Assembly: GCA_036274115.1 (NCBI GenBank)
Contig: DASUGI010000237.1
Coordinates: forward strand, 1-28,164
Length of the DNA stretch: 28,164 nucleotides
Direction of reading: 5' to 3'
Source of the DNA: JADLHS01 sp036274115
Lineage (GTDB): Bacteria > Verrucomicrobiota > Verrucomicrobiia > Limisphaerales > JADLHS01
The notes below the pieces were generated by a model that worked only from the letters and a program-made list of their open reading frames with translations, was not told the origin of the DNA and did not search any database. The position numbers were made by a program, and so were the translations under genes. Shown piece by piece: positions 16,295 through 25,438 of this stretch (the first letter of the stretch is position 1; every line of letters starts with the position of its first letter).

Positions 16295-17719
16295 ATGACC
16301 GCGCGTCTTCATGTCTTCAGAGCATTCCTGACCGGGGTGGCTCTTGGGGTTTCCTTAATTCAGCCCGGATGGGCTGGGGATTGGCCGCGATTTCTGGGTC
16401 CGTACGGCAACAACACTTCGAGCGAAACCAACTTGCTTGATCGCTGGTCCACGAATGGGCCGGTGATTCTTTGGGAAAAGTCCGTTGGCTCGGGCTACAG
16501 CGCACCATCGGTGCGTGACGGCCTCCTGGTGCTGCATCATCGCCTTGGCGACGAAGAAATCGTAGAAGCAATGGATGTCGTCTCAAACAAAGCGAAATGG
16601 CGCTACGCTTATCCCAGTCGTTTCACCGATCCATTTGGCTACAATAATGGGCCGCGCTGCACGCCGTGGTTGACCAGCAACCGTTGCTACACTTTTGGGG
16701 CCGAAGGCAAATTGCTTTGTCTCGACCTCGCTGACGGTCGCGTGATCTGGCAGCGAGACACCGCGAAGGACTGGAATGTGCCTGAAGCCTTCTTCGGCGT
16801 GGGCAGCACACCGCTGCTGGAAGCCGACAAGTTGATTGTCATGGTCGGCGGGCAACCGGGCGCCGGAGTTGTTGCTCTCGATGCAGCGACCGGCAAAACC
16901 GTTTGGCAAAACGTGGGACGATCGACCTGGAATGGTGTCGCGCCGATCAGCTGGCGGACGACCAAACCTTACGAATGGACCGGATCGGAAATGCTCGCGA
17001 GCTACGCCTCTCCAGTGGCCGCAACCATTCACGGGAAGCGTCACCTTTTGTGTTTGATGCGGCAGGGTTTGGTTTCTTTGAACCCCACCAATGGCGAAGT
17101 GAATTTCAAGCGATGGTTTCAAAGTCCGGTCAACGAATCGGTGAATGCGATGAACCCGATCGTGTCCGATGATCTTGTGCTTTTGTCCACGGCTTATTAT
17201 CGCATCGGCTCGGTAGCCTTACGGGTCAACCCGGACGGTCGCTCCTTCTCAGAAGCCTGGCGGAATCCACAAAATCCTTACGAACGTGACCCCACTACTG
17301 GCGAGTATCCCAGTCCAGTGCTGGAAGTTCACTTCACAACACCGGTGCTACACAACGGATTTCTTTATGCGTTCAGCGGACGCAATGAGCCGGACGCTTC
17401 TTTTCGCTGCGTGGAATTAAAAACGGGCAAACTCAAGTGGACGCGCAACGAAGGTTGGCGACCGCATAGCACTCCGCAGCCACCGGTTTTCGGTCGCGGT
17501 TCTGTGATTCTGGCTGACAACAAACTGATCGTTCTCGGCGAAGGCGGGCGATTGAGTTTGTTTCGGCCAAATCCCGAGCGCGTGGAGGAAGTCTGCGCCT
17601 GGCAGGTTCCATCGTTGCGTTATCCCTGCTGGGCCGGACCGGTGCTTTCCGAGAAGCGACTTTATCTTCGCAGCGAGGATCGGTTGGTGTGTTTGGATTT
17701 CGGCAAACGAACTGAGTAA
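16295..17719 (+). CDS. Secreted PQQ-like beta-propeller repeat protein
   Basis: A 474-residue exported protein. The N-terminus has a basic start, a hydrophobic core (FLTGVALGVSLI) and a probable signal-peptidase site near GWAG, followed directly by DWPRFLGPYGNN. That opening is a hallmark of a large PQQ-like propeller family in planctomycetes and verrucomicrobia. Repeated blades show the pattern GKxxWxxx and LxCLDLADGRVIWQ, VVALDAATGKTVWQ, CVELKTGKLKW. No PQQ-dehydrogenase catalytic residues are recognisable, so a binding or scaffold role outside the cytoplasm is more likely than a dehydrogenase. It follows the NusG-like gene closely and converges with the VOC gene, with only 17 bases between the two stops. 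The physiological ligand is unknown. Confidence 0.85.
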   Translation: MTARLHVFRAFLTGVALGVSLIQPGWAGDWPRFLGPYGNNTSSETNLLDRWSTNGPVILWEKSVGSGYSAPSVRDGLLVLHHRLGDEEIVEAMDVVSNKAKWRYAYPSRFTDPFGYNNGPRCTPWLTSNRCYTFGAEGKLLCLDLADGRVIWQRDTAKDWNVPEAFFGVGSTPLLEADKLIVMVGGQPGAGVVALDAATGKTVWQNVGRSTWNGVAPISWRTTKPYEWTGSEMLASYASPVAATIHGKRHLLCLMRQGLVSLNPTNGEVNFKRWFQSPVNESVNAMNPIVSDDLVLLSTAYYRIGSVALRVNPDGRSFSEAWRNPQNPYERDPTTGEYPSPVLEVHFTTPVLHNGFLYAFSGRNEPDASFRCVELKTGKLKWTRNEGWRPHSTPQPPVFGRGSVILADNKLIVLGEGGRLSLFRPNPERVEEVCAWQVPSLRYPCWAGPVLSEKRLYLRSEDRLVCLDFGKRTE

Positions 17720-17736
17720 GGCCGGATTCAATGCCT

Positions 17737-18105
17737 CTACGCCGGCGGCGTAAAAAGCTCGATGTAATGCCCGTCCGGATCGGGCAGGAAAACCTGCCAC
17801 GCGCCATCGGGCCGCTGTTTCTTCGGTTGGAAATCGGCCTTCACGCTTTTTAAATGTTGTTCCCATGCCGCCAAATCCTGCACTTGCAGCGCGAAGTGAT
17901 TGCCGCGGGGGCCGGCAACAACCGCTTCGCCACGGCCGCCAATGAGGTGCAATTCCTGATTTGTTCCCAAGCGAAACCACGCGCCCGGAAAATCAAACGC
18001 CGGTCGCGGTAAGGAGGCCAGTTGCAAAACCTCGCGGTAAAACGCACAGCTCCGCTCAACATCGGAAACCACGACCGCTACATGATTAAGCTCGAGAATC
18101 TTCAT
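17737..18105 (-). CDS. VOC-superfamily protein (glyoxalase/dioxygenase fold)
   Basis: A 122-residue single-domain protein made of the paired beta-alpha-beta-beta-beta modules of the vicinal-oxygen-chelate fold. Candidate metal ligands are His8 (LNHVAVVV), His53 or a neighbouring residue (LHLIG), His70 (GNHFALQV) and Glu116 (HYIELFTP), at the family's usual spacing. The DPDGHYIELF ending is common in glyoxalase I-like, fosfomycin-resistance-like and dioxygenase members. Its size and motifs do not allow a choice among these reactions. It lies 73 bases downstream of the metallopeptidase stop on the same strand and may be read through from it. Confidence 0.88.
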   Translation of the reverse strand: MKILELNHVAVVVSDVERSCAFYREVLQLASLPRPAFDFPGAWFRLGTNQELHLIGGRGEAVVAGPRGNHFALQVQDLAAWEQHLKSVKADFQPKKQRPDGAWQVFLPDPDGHYIELFTPPA

Positions 18106-18178
18106 CGTGACAACGCAAGCTCGCCGTACGGCGGCAGAATGTCACGACCGATTCTGCTCCTGGTGAAGCGAGACGTGT

Positions 18179-21127
18179 TTAGGGTTTCTGGACCTGCAGC
18201 CGGTAGAACGTGGCACCCGAAGACGCACCCAGCGTATTGGTGAAATAGGTGACGGTTGACGGAAGATTGATGGCGCTGGCCATCGGCGAAAATCCACTGC
18301 TGGCATTGCCGCTCGACCAAACCGTGTAAACCCGGCCTGTGACTGAATTCCAATGCAGCACGACTTTGTTTCCGCCGGCCGCAGCCACGGACAACCGCAG
18401 TTGGCTGTTCGCATCGTTGGGATTCAAGCCCGCAACGTAACTTTGCCAGAGCGGCATGCCATTGACGCCAATGCTGTTCACCACCGTCTCAAAGTTTTGC
18501 GTATACCCATTGGTGGCCAGCCACCACAGCGGCGTCGGATGATTGGTGGTAAAGATTTCCGTGAAGACCGCCTGCACCGTCTTGTTGGAGTTCATCAACA
18601 CCATCACAGGATTGTTGGTGCCCGAAGCTCCACCGGTCCAGTTGCTGAAACGAAAATAGTTCGAGGGCGTGGCCGTGACTTGAACGGAAGAACCGGAGAG
18701 GTAAGTGCCATTCGTGGGACTGACCCGTCCCCACTTTGATTGATTCGCGGTAACTGTGAGGGTGACGTTGGTTCCAGGCGTAACGGGTAAAAGACTTCCC
18801 GTGATCTCGATATCATCGATATTCCAGCCGATGTCGTTTTGGGAATTGCCGGAGCCCATAGACCAGCGCAACCGCACGGACGGGCTGCCGTCGACCCACG
18901 ATGGCAACGAGTATTGCATCAATTGCCACGCGCTGTCCTGGACGTTCCCGCTTGCGGACCAAAGAGTCGTCCAGGCTGAACCATCTGTCGAAATTTGAAC
19001 CGCGGCCGTGTCGCCGCTCCGGACCCGCAACCAGCGTTGAAACCGCAGCGTGAGAGAGCCAGCCGTCGAGCAGTCAATGGTTGGCGATGTGGCATACACC
19101 GTTGCGAGGTTATTGGGATAATTGCCAGTCAAGTTGTAACCCAGAGCGTTCGCGCCGCTGAATGCACTGTTCGGGCCATTCGCCCCGTCCTGCGGAACGC
19201 CGTATTGCCACTGCGATTCCATACTCCAGCCAGGATTCGCATTGAAGTACTCCGCGTACACCAACATGGGCACGTCGACGTTGAATTGTCCCAATTGACC
19301 CGCTGCCGCCCATGCGTTTTCGATGTCACGGACCTGATTTGTCTGCAACCAGACTGTGTAAACTCCGTTGTTAGTTGGCATCCAATTGGCCCCAACTGGT
19401 GGAGTGACGGAATAAGTAGCGACACGCGGAGTGCCATTGCCCGGGGTATTGATCGATATCAACTGCGCCGCGCGATTGTATCCGTTCGGCCCGGTGACTC
19501 GAACGTCGTTACCGTCAACCGAAGAAACATCTACTGCAACATTGTCCGTGTAAGTCACGGTGAATTGCTTTGCTCCAGTGCCGGGCGTGGTGATGTCCGT
19601 GATCAACAACTCAGCCTCGGGCGGTTGCGGCGGTGCGACAAAACCTGAGGGTTGCACGGAGCCGCTGATAAAATACTGCCCCAGACTCGCGTAGGCCGTG
19701 TAACCACTCGGAGTCGAGCTTAAGGGATCGCCCACCCCCGTGTTGCGCACATAAAGGAAGTACTGTCCTTCGGGCAAATTTGTCTGGATTGTCGCCTGGG
19801 TCGTGCTGACGGGATTGTCCGACAGCAACAACGTGCCGGCCCCATTGTAAAGTTCGAGCAATACGTCGAGATTTCCTCCCCGCGTTCCCGAAGGCATAAT
19901 CCAGGGCTTGACCGTCAGGCTGATTTGACCATTGCCAGTGACAAACGAAAACACGTCGATATCTGAACCCGTCGTCAGCACGCCTTTGTTTGCTGAGTTG
20001 GTGTTTGCGGGATCATTTTCCGGCGTGGTCGAAACCACATTGGTGCCACCCGTCAGAATGAGCGGTGATGCGGACGCGCGGGTATTGCCGTAATCATCCA
20101 CACGATAAGTGAGCTTCCCGGCGATGATGGCCAAATCATCCTGAGTGTTGTTCGCCTGATAATATTCGCCCTTTGACCATTGGCTGACGTTTCGATTGTA
20201 GCCCGTGCCCATCAGCGGCCCCCAGGAAGTGTCGCCACTACCATGACCGCCATAATACGAAGTACTGCCCGTAGCATCATGGCTCAATCCCATATTGTGG
20301 CCAATCTCATGGGAAACCGCTTCTGCGATGTAGGATTCGTTATTGGCAAGGTTGTTGTAGTAAATCCACCCCGGTCGATAGGTCGCATAGCTGCCCCCGC
20401 CGAACACATTCACATAAGCAACACCACCCGCGCTGGAGGAAGGATTCCCGGTGCCATCAGCATCAGTGTTCCGAGTGATCAACGCGTGGGCGGTTTGAGA
20501 CGTAAAAGTTGCTGGTCGCTCGGTGGTGACGTCGATATCGAAGAGCGCATAATCCTCCGCCACACGTTGCCAAACGCGTTTGATCGCCTGCTGCTCCGAG
20601 TCGCTGAAGGTCGAAAAGTCTGCATCGGTGCTGAACGCCACCGCAGGAATGGAAGTTTTCGAGCTATTCCATGCCGTGCCAGTTACGGTCTCGCCCGTGA
20701 AGTTCAAATAAAGAACATTCGGCGCTCCCGGTCGGCTATGAAAAACCAGGCTCGCGGGAAAGGGACTGACCGGCACTGCAACTTCGCTGGTGACTGGTTC
20801 GGTCTCCTCCGTCGCTGGGTCTATGGAAAAGTTGTCCACGTAAAAGACGCCACCATCGGCATCAACGTGCAGCGCATCCAGATCCAGTTCAGTGAAATGG
20901 AATCGCTGCAACCAGTCCAATGCTCGCGCCTTTGCGCCGGGTGGCAGTCGATCCAGGTTCGAGCGGAATCGGCCAGCCGGCACATCTTCGATGCTGCGCA
21001 ACGTTCCCGGCGCAAACTGCCGTGGGCGAGCCGCCGGTGATTGCGCCATCGTTTGCGATCCTACCGCGACAAGACAGAACAGGTAGAGCCCGGTCTGCAA
21101 GACCGAGCGGACAGAAGAACAACTCAT
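18179..21127 (-). CDS. Secreted multidomain metzincin metallopeptidase
   Basis: A 982-residue extracellular protease. The ATG at 21127 has a good Shine-Dalgarno (GAGGTG) and starts a signal peptide (TGLYLFCLVAVGS, cleavage near TMAQ); an upstream in-frame ATG at 21196 would put residues before it. The catalytic domain carries HEIGHNMGLSHD (zinc ligands His273, His277, His283; Glu274 catalytic) and a Met-turn WGPLMG (Met306), the metzincin signature. Then follow a pre-peptidase C-terminal (PPC)-like domain (about 365-500), an Ig-like segment (520-640), a jelly-roll/MAM-like domain (645-800), an InlB-type repeat with FSNWTGG (815-875) and a C-terminal module ending YRLQVQKP that resembles verrucomicrobial secreted proteins. 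It likely degrades external protein; substrate unknown. It does not end in a PEP-CTERM signal. Confidence 0.88.
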   Translation of the reverse strand: MSCSSVRSVLQTGLYLFCLVAVGSQTMAQSPAARPRQFAPGTLRSIEDVPAGRFRSNLDRLPPGAKARALDWLQRFHFTELDLDALHVDADGGVFYVDNFSIDPATEETEPVTSEVAVPVSPFPASLVFHSRPGAPNVLYLNFTGETVTGTAWNSSKTSIPAVAFSTDADFSTFSDSEQQAIKRVWQRVAEDYALFDIDVTTERPATFTSQTAHALITRNTDADGTGNPSSSAGGVAYVNVFGGGSYATYRPGWIYYNNLANNESYIAEAVSHEIGHNMGLSHDATGSTSYYGGHGSGDTSWGPLMGTGYNRNVSQWSKGEYYQANNTQDDLAIIAGKLTYRVDDYGNTRASASPLILTGGTNVVSTTPENDPANTNSANKGVLTTGSDIDVFSFVTGNGQISLTVKPWIMPSGTRGGNLDVLLELYNGAGTLLLSDNPVSTTQATIQTNLPEGQYFLYVRNTGVGDPLSSTPSGYTAYASLGQYFISGSVQPSGFVAPPQPPEAELLITDITTPGTGAKQFTVTYTDNVAVDVSSVDGNDVRVTGPNGYNRAAQLISINTPGNGTPRVATYSVTPPVGANWMPTNNGVYTVWLQTNQVRDIENAWAAAGQLGQFNVDVPMLVYAEYFNANPGWSMESQWQYGVPQDGANGPNSAFSGANALGYNLTGNYPNNLATVYATSPTIDCSTAGSLTLRFQRWLRVRSGDTAAVQISTDGSAWTTLWSASGNVQDSAWQLMQYSLPSWVDGSPSVRLRWSMGSGNSQNDIGWNIDDIEITGSLLPVTPGTNVTLTVTANQSKWGRVSPTNGTYLSGSSVQVTATPSNYFRFSNWTGGASGTNNPVMVLMNSNKTVQAVFTEIFTTNHPTPLWWLATNGYTQNFETVVNSIGVNGMPLWQSYVAGLNPNDANSQLRLSVAAAGGNKVVLHWNSVTGRVYTVWSSGNASSGFSPMASAINLPSTVTYFTNTLGASSGATFYRLQVQKP

Positions 21128-21468
21128 ATGCACCTCGTTGAACGCTTTTTTGGACAGACCTGCACGGCAATGGGACATCTTGTCGATAACGCGCATTCCT
21201 GCCGCAACCCTTGGTGTTGCGGCCGCAGGCCGACGGATGAAAGCGTGAAGCGTTCCAACAACCGGCCTGCCCTAAGCGAACAGCGTGAATGCTAGTTTAG
21301 TCTACTGACAAAGCCAGCTTGTTTTGCTCCGATTCCACTTCCCCGCGAACACGCCCGAAATTCCTTCGCAAAGTGGCTTGCCGTTCCAAGCGCGCTTTGC
21401 CGATAATCACCCTCTCCGACCAAGGAAAGGCACGGAGCACCAAACAAGACTCAAAGCAGGGAAACTGG
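21128..21468. other. Divergent intergenic region between metallopeptidase and TRAP operon
   Basis: About 340 bases without a supported gene. It should contain the promoters of both divergent units. The inverted repeat at 21201-21223 is the only strong structure; the frame open from 21319 upstream of the lipoprotein start has no lipoprotein-like N-terminus and is taken as non-coding. Confidence 0.45.
21201..21223. repeat. Inverted repeat upstream of the metallopeptidase
   Basis: GCCGCAAC and GTTGCGGC form a perfect 8-base inverted repeat with a 7-base spacer CCTTGGT, running into a TGCGGCCGCA palindrome (21218-21227). It is about 75 bases upstream of the metallopeptidase start, in its promoter or leader. 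It could be an operator or an mRNA leader hairpin. Confidence 0.4.
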
Positions 21469-22416
21469 ATGATTCGTCGACTCTGGTTACAAAGGTTTGC
21501 CGTTTCAAAAGTACTTGGCAGCGCGCTGCTGGCCGGTTGGCTGGGCAGCGGCTGCTCCATTACCGGTTACGTCAAAAACAAAGCCGCCGATGTAGTGGCT
21601 CAGAGTGGCACTACCTTCTCCAGCGACGATGACCCCGAACTAGTCAAATCGGCAGCGCCCTTCAGTTTGAAGCTGATGGAAAGCTTGCTCGCAGAAAATC
21701 CCAAACACACGGGTCTTTTAACCGCCACTGCCAGCGGCTTTACGCAGTATTCCTATGCGTTCGTCCAGGCGGAAGCGGACGAAGTCGAGCCGCAGGATTT
21801 TGCTGCCGCCGAAAAATTGCGCGCCCGCGCGCGGAAACTCTACCTCCGCGCCCAGCGCTATGGATTACGCGGACTGGAAACCAAACATCCCGGCTTCAGA
21901 ACAAACGTTCTCGCCAATCCAAAATCTGCGGTGAAAGCCGCCACGAAAGCCGACGTTCCCCTGCTCTACTGGACGGCCGCCGCCTGGGCTTCCGCCATCT
22001 CACTTTCAAAAGACAACCCCGACTTGATTAGCCAGATTCCATCGATGGAAGCACTGATTTACCGCGCTCTTGAGTTGGATGAGAGTTACAGTGACGGCGC
22101 CATTCACGGTTTCCTCATCACTTACGAAATGGGCCGACCCGGCGCGGGTGGAGACCCGGCAGCCCGAGCACGTCAGCACTTCGAGAGAGCCGTCGCACTT
22201 TCGCAAACCAACAGTGCTGCGCCGTTCGTATCTCTTGCCGAGGCCGTCACCATTCAAAAACAGGATGTGAAAGAATTTGAGTCCCTGCTGAACCACGCTC
22301 TCGCCATCAACCCGGATGCTGTCCCAGAGAACCGTTTGCTGAACACCGTCATGCAGGACCGCGCCCGCTGGCTTCTATCCCGTAAATCCGAATTATTCCT
22401 AATCGAAGAAAAATGA
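21469..22416 (+). CDS. TatT-family TPR lipoprotein of a TRAP transporter
   Basis: A 315-residue periplasmic lipoprotein with an N-terminal hydrophobic segment (VLGSALLAGWLG) and a lipid-attachment Cys29 in LGSGC, a loose lipobox. The rest is helical, with repeats such as RARARKLYLRAQRYGLRGLE and ARQHFERAVALSQ, matching the TRAP-transporter TatT component family, first described in Treponema pallidum as the TPR-protein-associated TRAP transporter (TPAT). Known members trimerise and dock the solute receptor. The ATG at 21469 is preceded by AGGG at good spacing, so I chose it over the longer open frame. Its stop overlaps the receptor start (ATGA). Function is supported by both homology pattern and gene order. 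Confidence 0.85.
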   Translation: MIRRLWLQRFAVSKVLGSALLAGWLGSGCSITGYVKNKAADVVAQSGTTFSSDDDPELVKSAAPFSLKLMESLLAENPKHTGLLTATASGFTQYSYAFVQAEADEVEPQDFAAAEKLRARARKLYLRAQRYGLRGLETKHPGFRTNVLANPKSAVKAATKADVPLLYWTAAAWASAISLSKDNPDLISQIPSMEALIYRALELDESYSDGAIHGFLITYEMGRPGAGGDPAARARQHFERAVALSQTNSAAPFVSLAEAVTIQKQDVKEFESLLNHALAINPDAVPENRLLNTVMQDRARWLLSRKSELFLIEEK

Positions 22417-23438
22417 ACACGCTCATGAAGATTCGATCCACCGCACTTGTTGCGATTCTGTTTCTAGCCCTTAATCAGGCCTCCGCTGACACCGTGAAGG
22501 TGCGTCTCGGCACGCTGGCCCCCAAAGGCTCCTCGTACACCAAGCACCTTCAGGCCATGGGCGACAAATGGAAACAAGCACCGGGCGGCGGCGCGCAATT
22601 GACGCTTTACCCCGACGGCACGATGGGCAGCGAAGCCGACATGGTTCGCCGCATGCGCCTCGGCCAATTGCAGGCTGCGTTGGTCACAACGACCGGCATT
22701 ACAGAAATTGAGTCCGGCGCCGCCGGTCTCCAAATGCTTCCCAAAGCGTTTCGGTCGCTGGACGAAGTGGATTACATCGGCGAGAAATTGCAGCCGATGC
22801 TGGAAAAACGCCTGGAAGCGAAAGGCTTCGTCGTGCTGTTCTGGTCAGACACTGGCTTCGTTCGGTTCTTCTCCAAGCAACCCATGATCACTCCCGACGA
22901 TTTGCGCAAGACGAAGCTCTTCGTCTCGGCCAACCGCGCCGAAGAACTCAGCATCTACCGCGCGGTGGGTTGCAATCCGGTGCCACTCGAAGTTGCGGAT
23001 ATGTTGCCGGGTCTCCAGACTGGTTTGATTGATTGCCTCAGCATTCCGCCCACAATCGCATTGGCCATCCAGGTTGATGCCGCCGCGCCAAACATGCTGG
23101 ATATGAATTGGGTGCCGCTGGTGGGCGCCGCGATCATCAACAAGAAGACCTGGGACGCGATGTCGCCCGAAACGCAAGCTGCGGTAAAGAAATCGGCTAT
23201 CGAAGCCGGCAAGCTCATCAAGGCCGATGGCCGACGGGAAAATGCCGAATCCATCGAGGCCTTGCGCAAACGCGGCACGAAGATTCATCCGCTTCCCAAG
23301 GAAACGGAAGCCGAGTGGGACAAGATCGTAACCGAAGCGTACCCAAAAATTCGCGGACCCGTTGTGCCCGCCGACATATTTGACCTGGTCATGAGTGAAT
23401 TGAAAAACTTCCGCGCCAAGCAGGGAGCCGCGAAGTGA
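22413..23438 (+). CDS. TRAP transporter solute-binding protein (DctP family, TPAT type)
   Basis: A 341-residue periplasmic receptor with a cleavable signal peptide (STALVAILFLALNQASA, cleavage before DTVKV). The mature start VRLGTLAPKGSSYTKHL and later AVGCNPVPLEVADMLPGLQTGLID are DctP-family hallmarks. The conserved Arg that clamps the substrate carboxylate in classic DctP proteins (KIRV) is Phe170 here (KLFV), so the ligand is unlikely to be bound as an ordinary organic acid. It would deliver ligand to the permease encoded next, and pair with the TatT lipoprotein encoded before. It overlaps both neighbours by four bases (ATGA and GTGA), implying coupled translation. Ligand unknown; a hydrophobic one is possible. 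Confidence 0.88.
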   Translation: MNTLMKIRSTALVAILFLALNQASADTVKVRLGTLAPKGSSYTKHLQAMGDKWKQAPGGGAQLTLYPDGTMGSEADMVRRMRLGQLQAALVTTTGITEIESGAAGLQMLPKAFRSLDEVDYIGEKLQPMLEKRLEAKGFVVLFWSDTGFVRFFSKQPMITPDDLRKTKLFVSANRAEELSIYRAVGCNPVPLEVADMLPGLQTGLIDCLSIPPTIALAIQVDAAAPNMLDMNWVPLVGAAIINKKTWDAMSPETQAAVKKSAIEAGKLIKADGRRENAESIEALRKRGTKIHPLPKETEAEWDKIVTEAYPKIRGPVVPADIFDLVMSELKNFRAKQGAAK

Positions 23439-25303
23439 CGGTCGAAATCCCACACACCAATCCAACCCCGAAATCCGGCGGCCGACTTCAATGGTTGTGG
23501 CAGACGGAGAATCTCATCGTTGCTTTGGCGTTGGCTGCCCTGGTGGTTTTGCCAATCGCTGAAGTGTTCGGGCGAAAGCTTTTCAAAGAGGGTGTGCCCG
23601 GTGGTGGAGCGATTCAGCAGCACCTGGTATTAATCATCGGCCTTCTCGGTGGCATGTTTGCCGCGCGAGATCGACGACTGCTCTCGCTCTCGACTCTTAC
23701 CAATTTCCTCAAGGGACGATGGCAAGCGTTTGCGCGCGTCTTCAGCAGCTCGTTTGCCGCCGGCATCACGGTTTTTCTCTGCCTTGCCGCGGTGCAATTG
23801 GTGCAATCCGAGAAGGAGGGTGGCAAGCTGCTCATTCCGGGAGTTCCGTTGTGGACGGTTCAACTCGTCATGCCGGTGGGCTTTGCGGTGATCGCCATGC
23901 GCCTGCTTTGGCATGCAGGCGAAACCTGGCGCGGACGTTTGATAGCACTGGCAATCGCAGCGGTGATGGTCTGGATTGGATTTCATCCGCCACTGGCTCC
24001 CGCCAGGCTGGTCGCTCCCGGATTGATTGCGTTAGTCATTGCGGTAGTGCTCGGCGCGCCAATCTTCGTCATGCTCGGCGGCGCCGCGTTAATTCTGTTT
24101 TGGGGCGAAGACATCCCCATTGCATCGATTTCACTGACGCATTACTCGATGGTGACCAACCCAACTTTGCCAACCGTTCCCCTGTTCACGTTGGCAGGGT
24201 ATTTCCTCGCTGAAGGTGGTGCCTCCAAACGTTTGGTCCGCGTCTTCCATACGTTGCTCGGACAATTCCGCGGCGGCCCGGCGATTGTCGCCGTTCTGGC
24301 GTGTGCTTTCTTCACGTCATTCACCGGCGCGTCAGGTGTCACGATCCTTGCATTGGGCGGACTGCTGATGCCCGTATTGATGGGCGCGGGTTATTCGGAA
24401 CGTTCTTCCATTGGACTGCTCACGGGTTCGGGCGGATTGGGATTACTGTTCCCGCCCTCGTTGCCATTAATCCTCTTTGCAATCGTTGCGAGTTCCAATT
24501 CCACCGGCGCCGGGGTGACAATCGAGAAGATGTTCCTTGGCGGTCTTGGGCCGGGCCTGCTACTCGTGGCCATGGCCATCTGGCTGGGATTCCGACTAGG
24601 ACCGAAAGATACCAGCGAACGTCCTGCGTTTAATGGCGCGGAAGCGTGGCGCGCTATTCTCGACGCAAAGTGGGAATTGTTGCTGCCCGTCGTCGCGCTG
24701 GTTGCTCTCTTCGGCGGTTTTGCCACTCCAGTTGAAGCTGCCGCCGTCACCGCGCTTTACGCGTTCATCATCGAAACCTTTGTCTATCGCGACTTCAAAG
24801 GCCCGAAGGAAATCGCCAAAACGATGGCCGAATGTGGCCTGCTCGTGGGTGGTGTGCTCCTGATTCTCGGCGTGGCCTTGGGTTTCACCAACTATCTGAT
24901 CGACGCACAAATTCCCGACCGCGCCGTCGAATGGGTCAAAGGCTCCGTGGAATCCAAATACACCTTCCTCCTCGCCCTGAACATTTTCCTGCTGCTCGTG
25001 GGCTGCGTGATGGACATGTTCTCCGCAATCGTGGTTGTTGTCCCGATCATCGTTCCACTCGGATTGGCCTTCGGCGTGGACCCCATTCACCTCGGCATCA
25101 TTTTCCTCGCAAACATGGAACTCGGTCTCCTGACCCCGACCGCCGGCATCAACATCTTCCTGTCGTCTTACCGCTTCAACAAACCGGTCTTGCAAGTATC
25201 CCGAGCTGTCGTGCCCATGCAGATTCTGCTCATCATCGGCTTACTGCTAATTACTTATATCCCTGCCCTTACTACCTTTCTCCCGAACTGGCTCGGGAAG
25301 TAA
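23435..25303 (+). CDS. Fused TRAP transporter permease (small DctQ + large DctM)
   Basis: A 622-residue polytopic membrane protein. Residues about 25-190 form the small four-helix subunit (start VALALAALVVLPIAEVFGRKLF, the DctQ-type first helix and polar loop). From about 190 onward is the large DctM subunit, with helices such as VPLFTLAGYFLAEGG, FTSFTGASGVTILALG, GSGGLGLLFPPSLPLILF and LLTPTAGINIFLSSYR. TRAP permeases use a Na+ or H+ gradient to import the ligand supplied by the receptor. The GTG at 23435 overlaps the receptor stop, and the adjoining TatT gene makes this a complete TPAT operon. Fusion of Q and M is common in several TRAP subfamilies. Confidence 0.92.
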   Translation: MTVEIPHTNPTPKSGGRLQWLWQTENLIVALALAALVVLPIAEVFGRKLFKEGVPGGGAIQQHLVLIIGLLGGMFAARDRRLLSLSTLTNFLKGRWQAFARVFSSSFAAGITVFLCLAAVQLVQSEKEGGKLLIPGVPLWTVQLVMPVGFAVIAMRLLWHAGETWRGRLIALAIAAVMVWIGFHPPLAPARLVAPGLIALVIAVVLGAPIFVMLGGAALILFWGEDIPIASISLTHYSMVTNPTLPTVPLFTLAGYFLAEGGASKRLVRVFHTLLGQFRGGPAIVAVLACAFFTSFTGASGVTILALGGLLMPVLMGAGYSERSSIGLLTGSGGLGLLFPPSLPLILFAIVASSNSTGAGVTIEKMFLGGLGPGLLLVAMAIWLGFRLGPKDTSERPAFNGAEAWRAILDAKWELLLPVVALVALFGGFATPVEAAAVTALYAFIIETFVYRDFKGPKEIAKTMAECGLLVGGVLLILGVALGFTNYLIDAQIPDRAVEWVKGSVESKYTFLLALNIFLLLVGCVMDMFSAIVVVVPIIVPLGLAFGVDPIHLGIIFLANMELGLLTPTAGINIFLSSYRFNKPVLQVSRAVVPMQILLIIGLLLITYIPALTTFLPNWLGK

Positions 25304-25438
25304 GCCGTTCAGTAAATAGCTAATTCTTGAAACAAAAACCGCGGACGCGGTGTCCATACAGTGCGGCTCCCGCAATCAGGCGCATTTTGTACATGCGGAT
25401 TCCTGCCGTTTGGTGTCAAATCGGTGGTCACGAACTTT
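25304..25438. other. Gap between TRAP operon and efflux operon
   Basis: 135 bases with no gene. It contains a weak 5-base stem (ACCGC/GCGGT around GGAC) without a T run, and no hexamer pair at good spacing. The long upstream extension of the adaptor frame into this gap lacks a lipoprotein signal and is not used. Confidence 0.4.

Noticed and set aside
17738..17752. Hairpin TACGCC-GGC-GGCGTA between the convergent PQQ and VOC genes
   Set aside because: It falls within the last codons of the VOC gene and has no T run on either downstream side, so I do not call a terminator.
25338..25353. Short GC stem after the TRAP operon as terminator
   Set aside because: Only five paired bases and no following T run on the plus strand.
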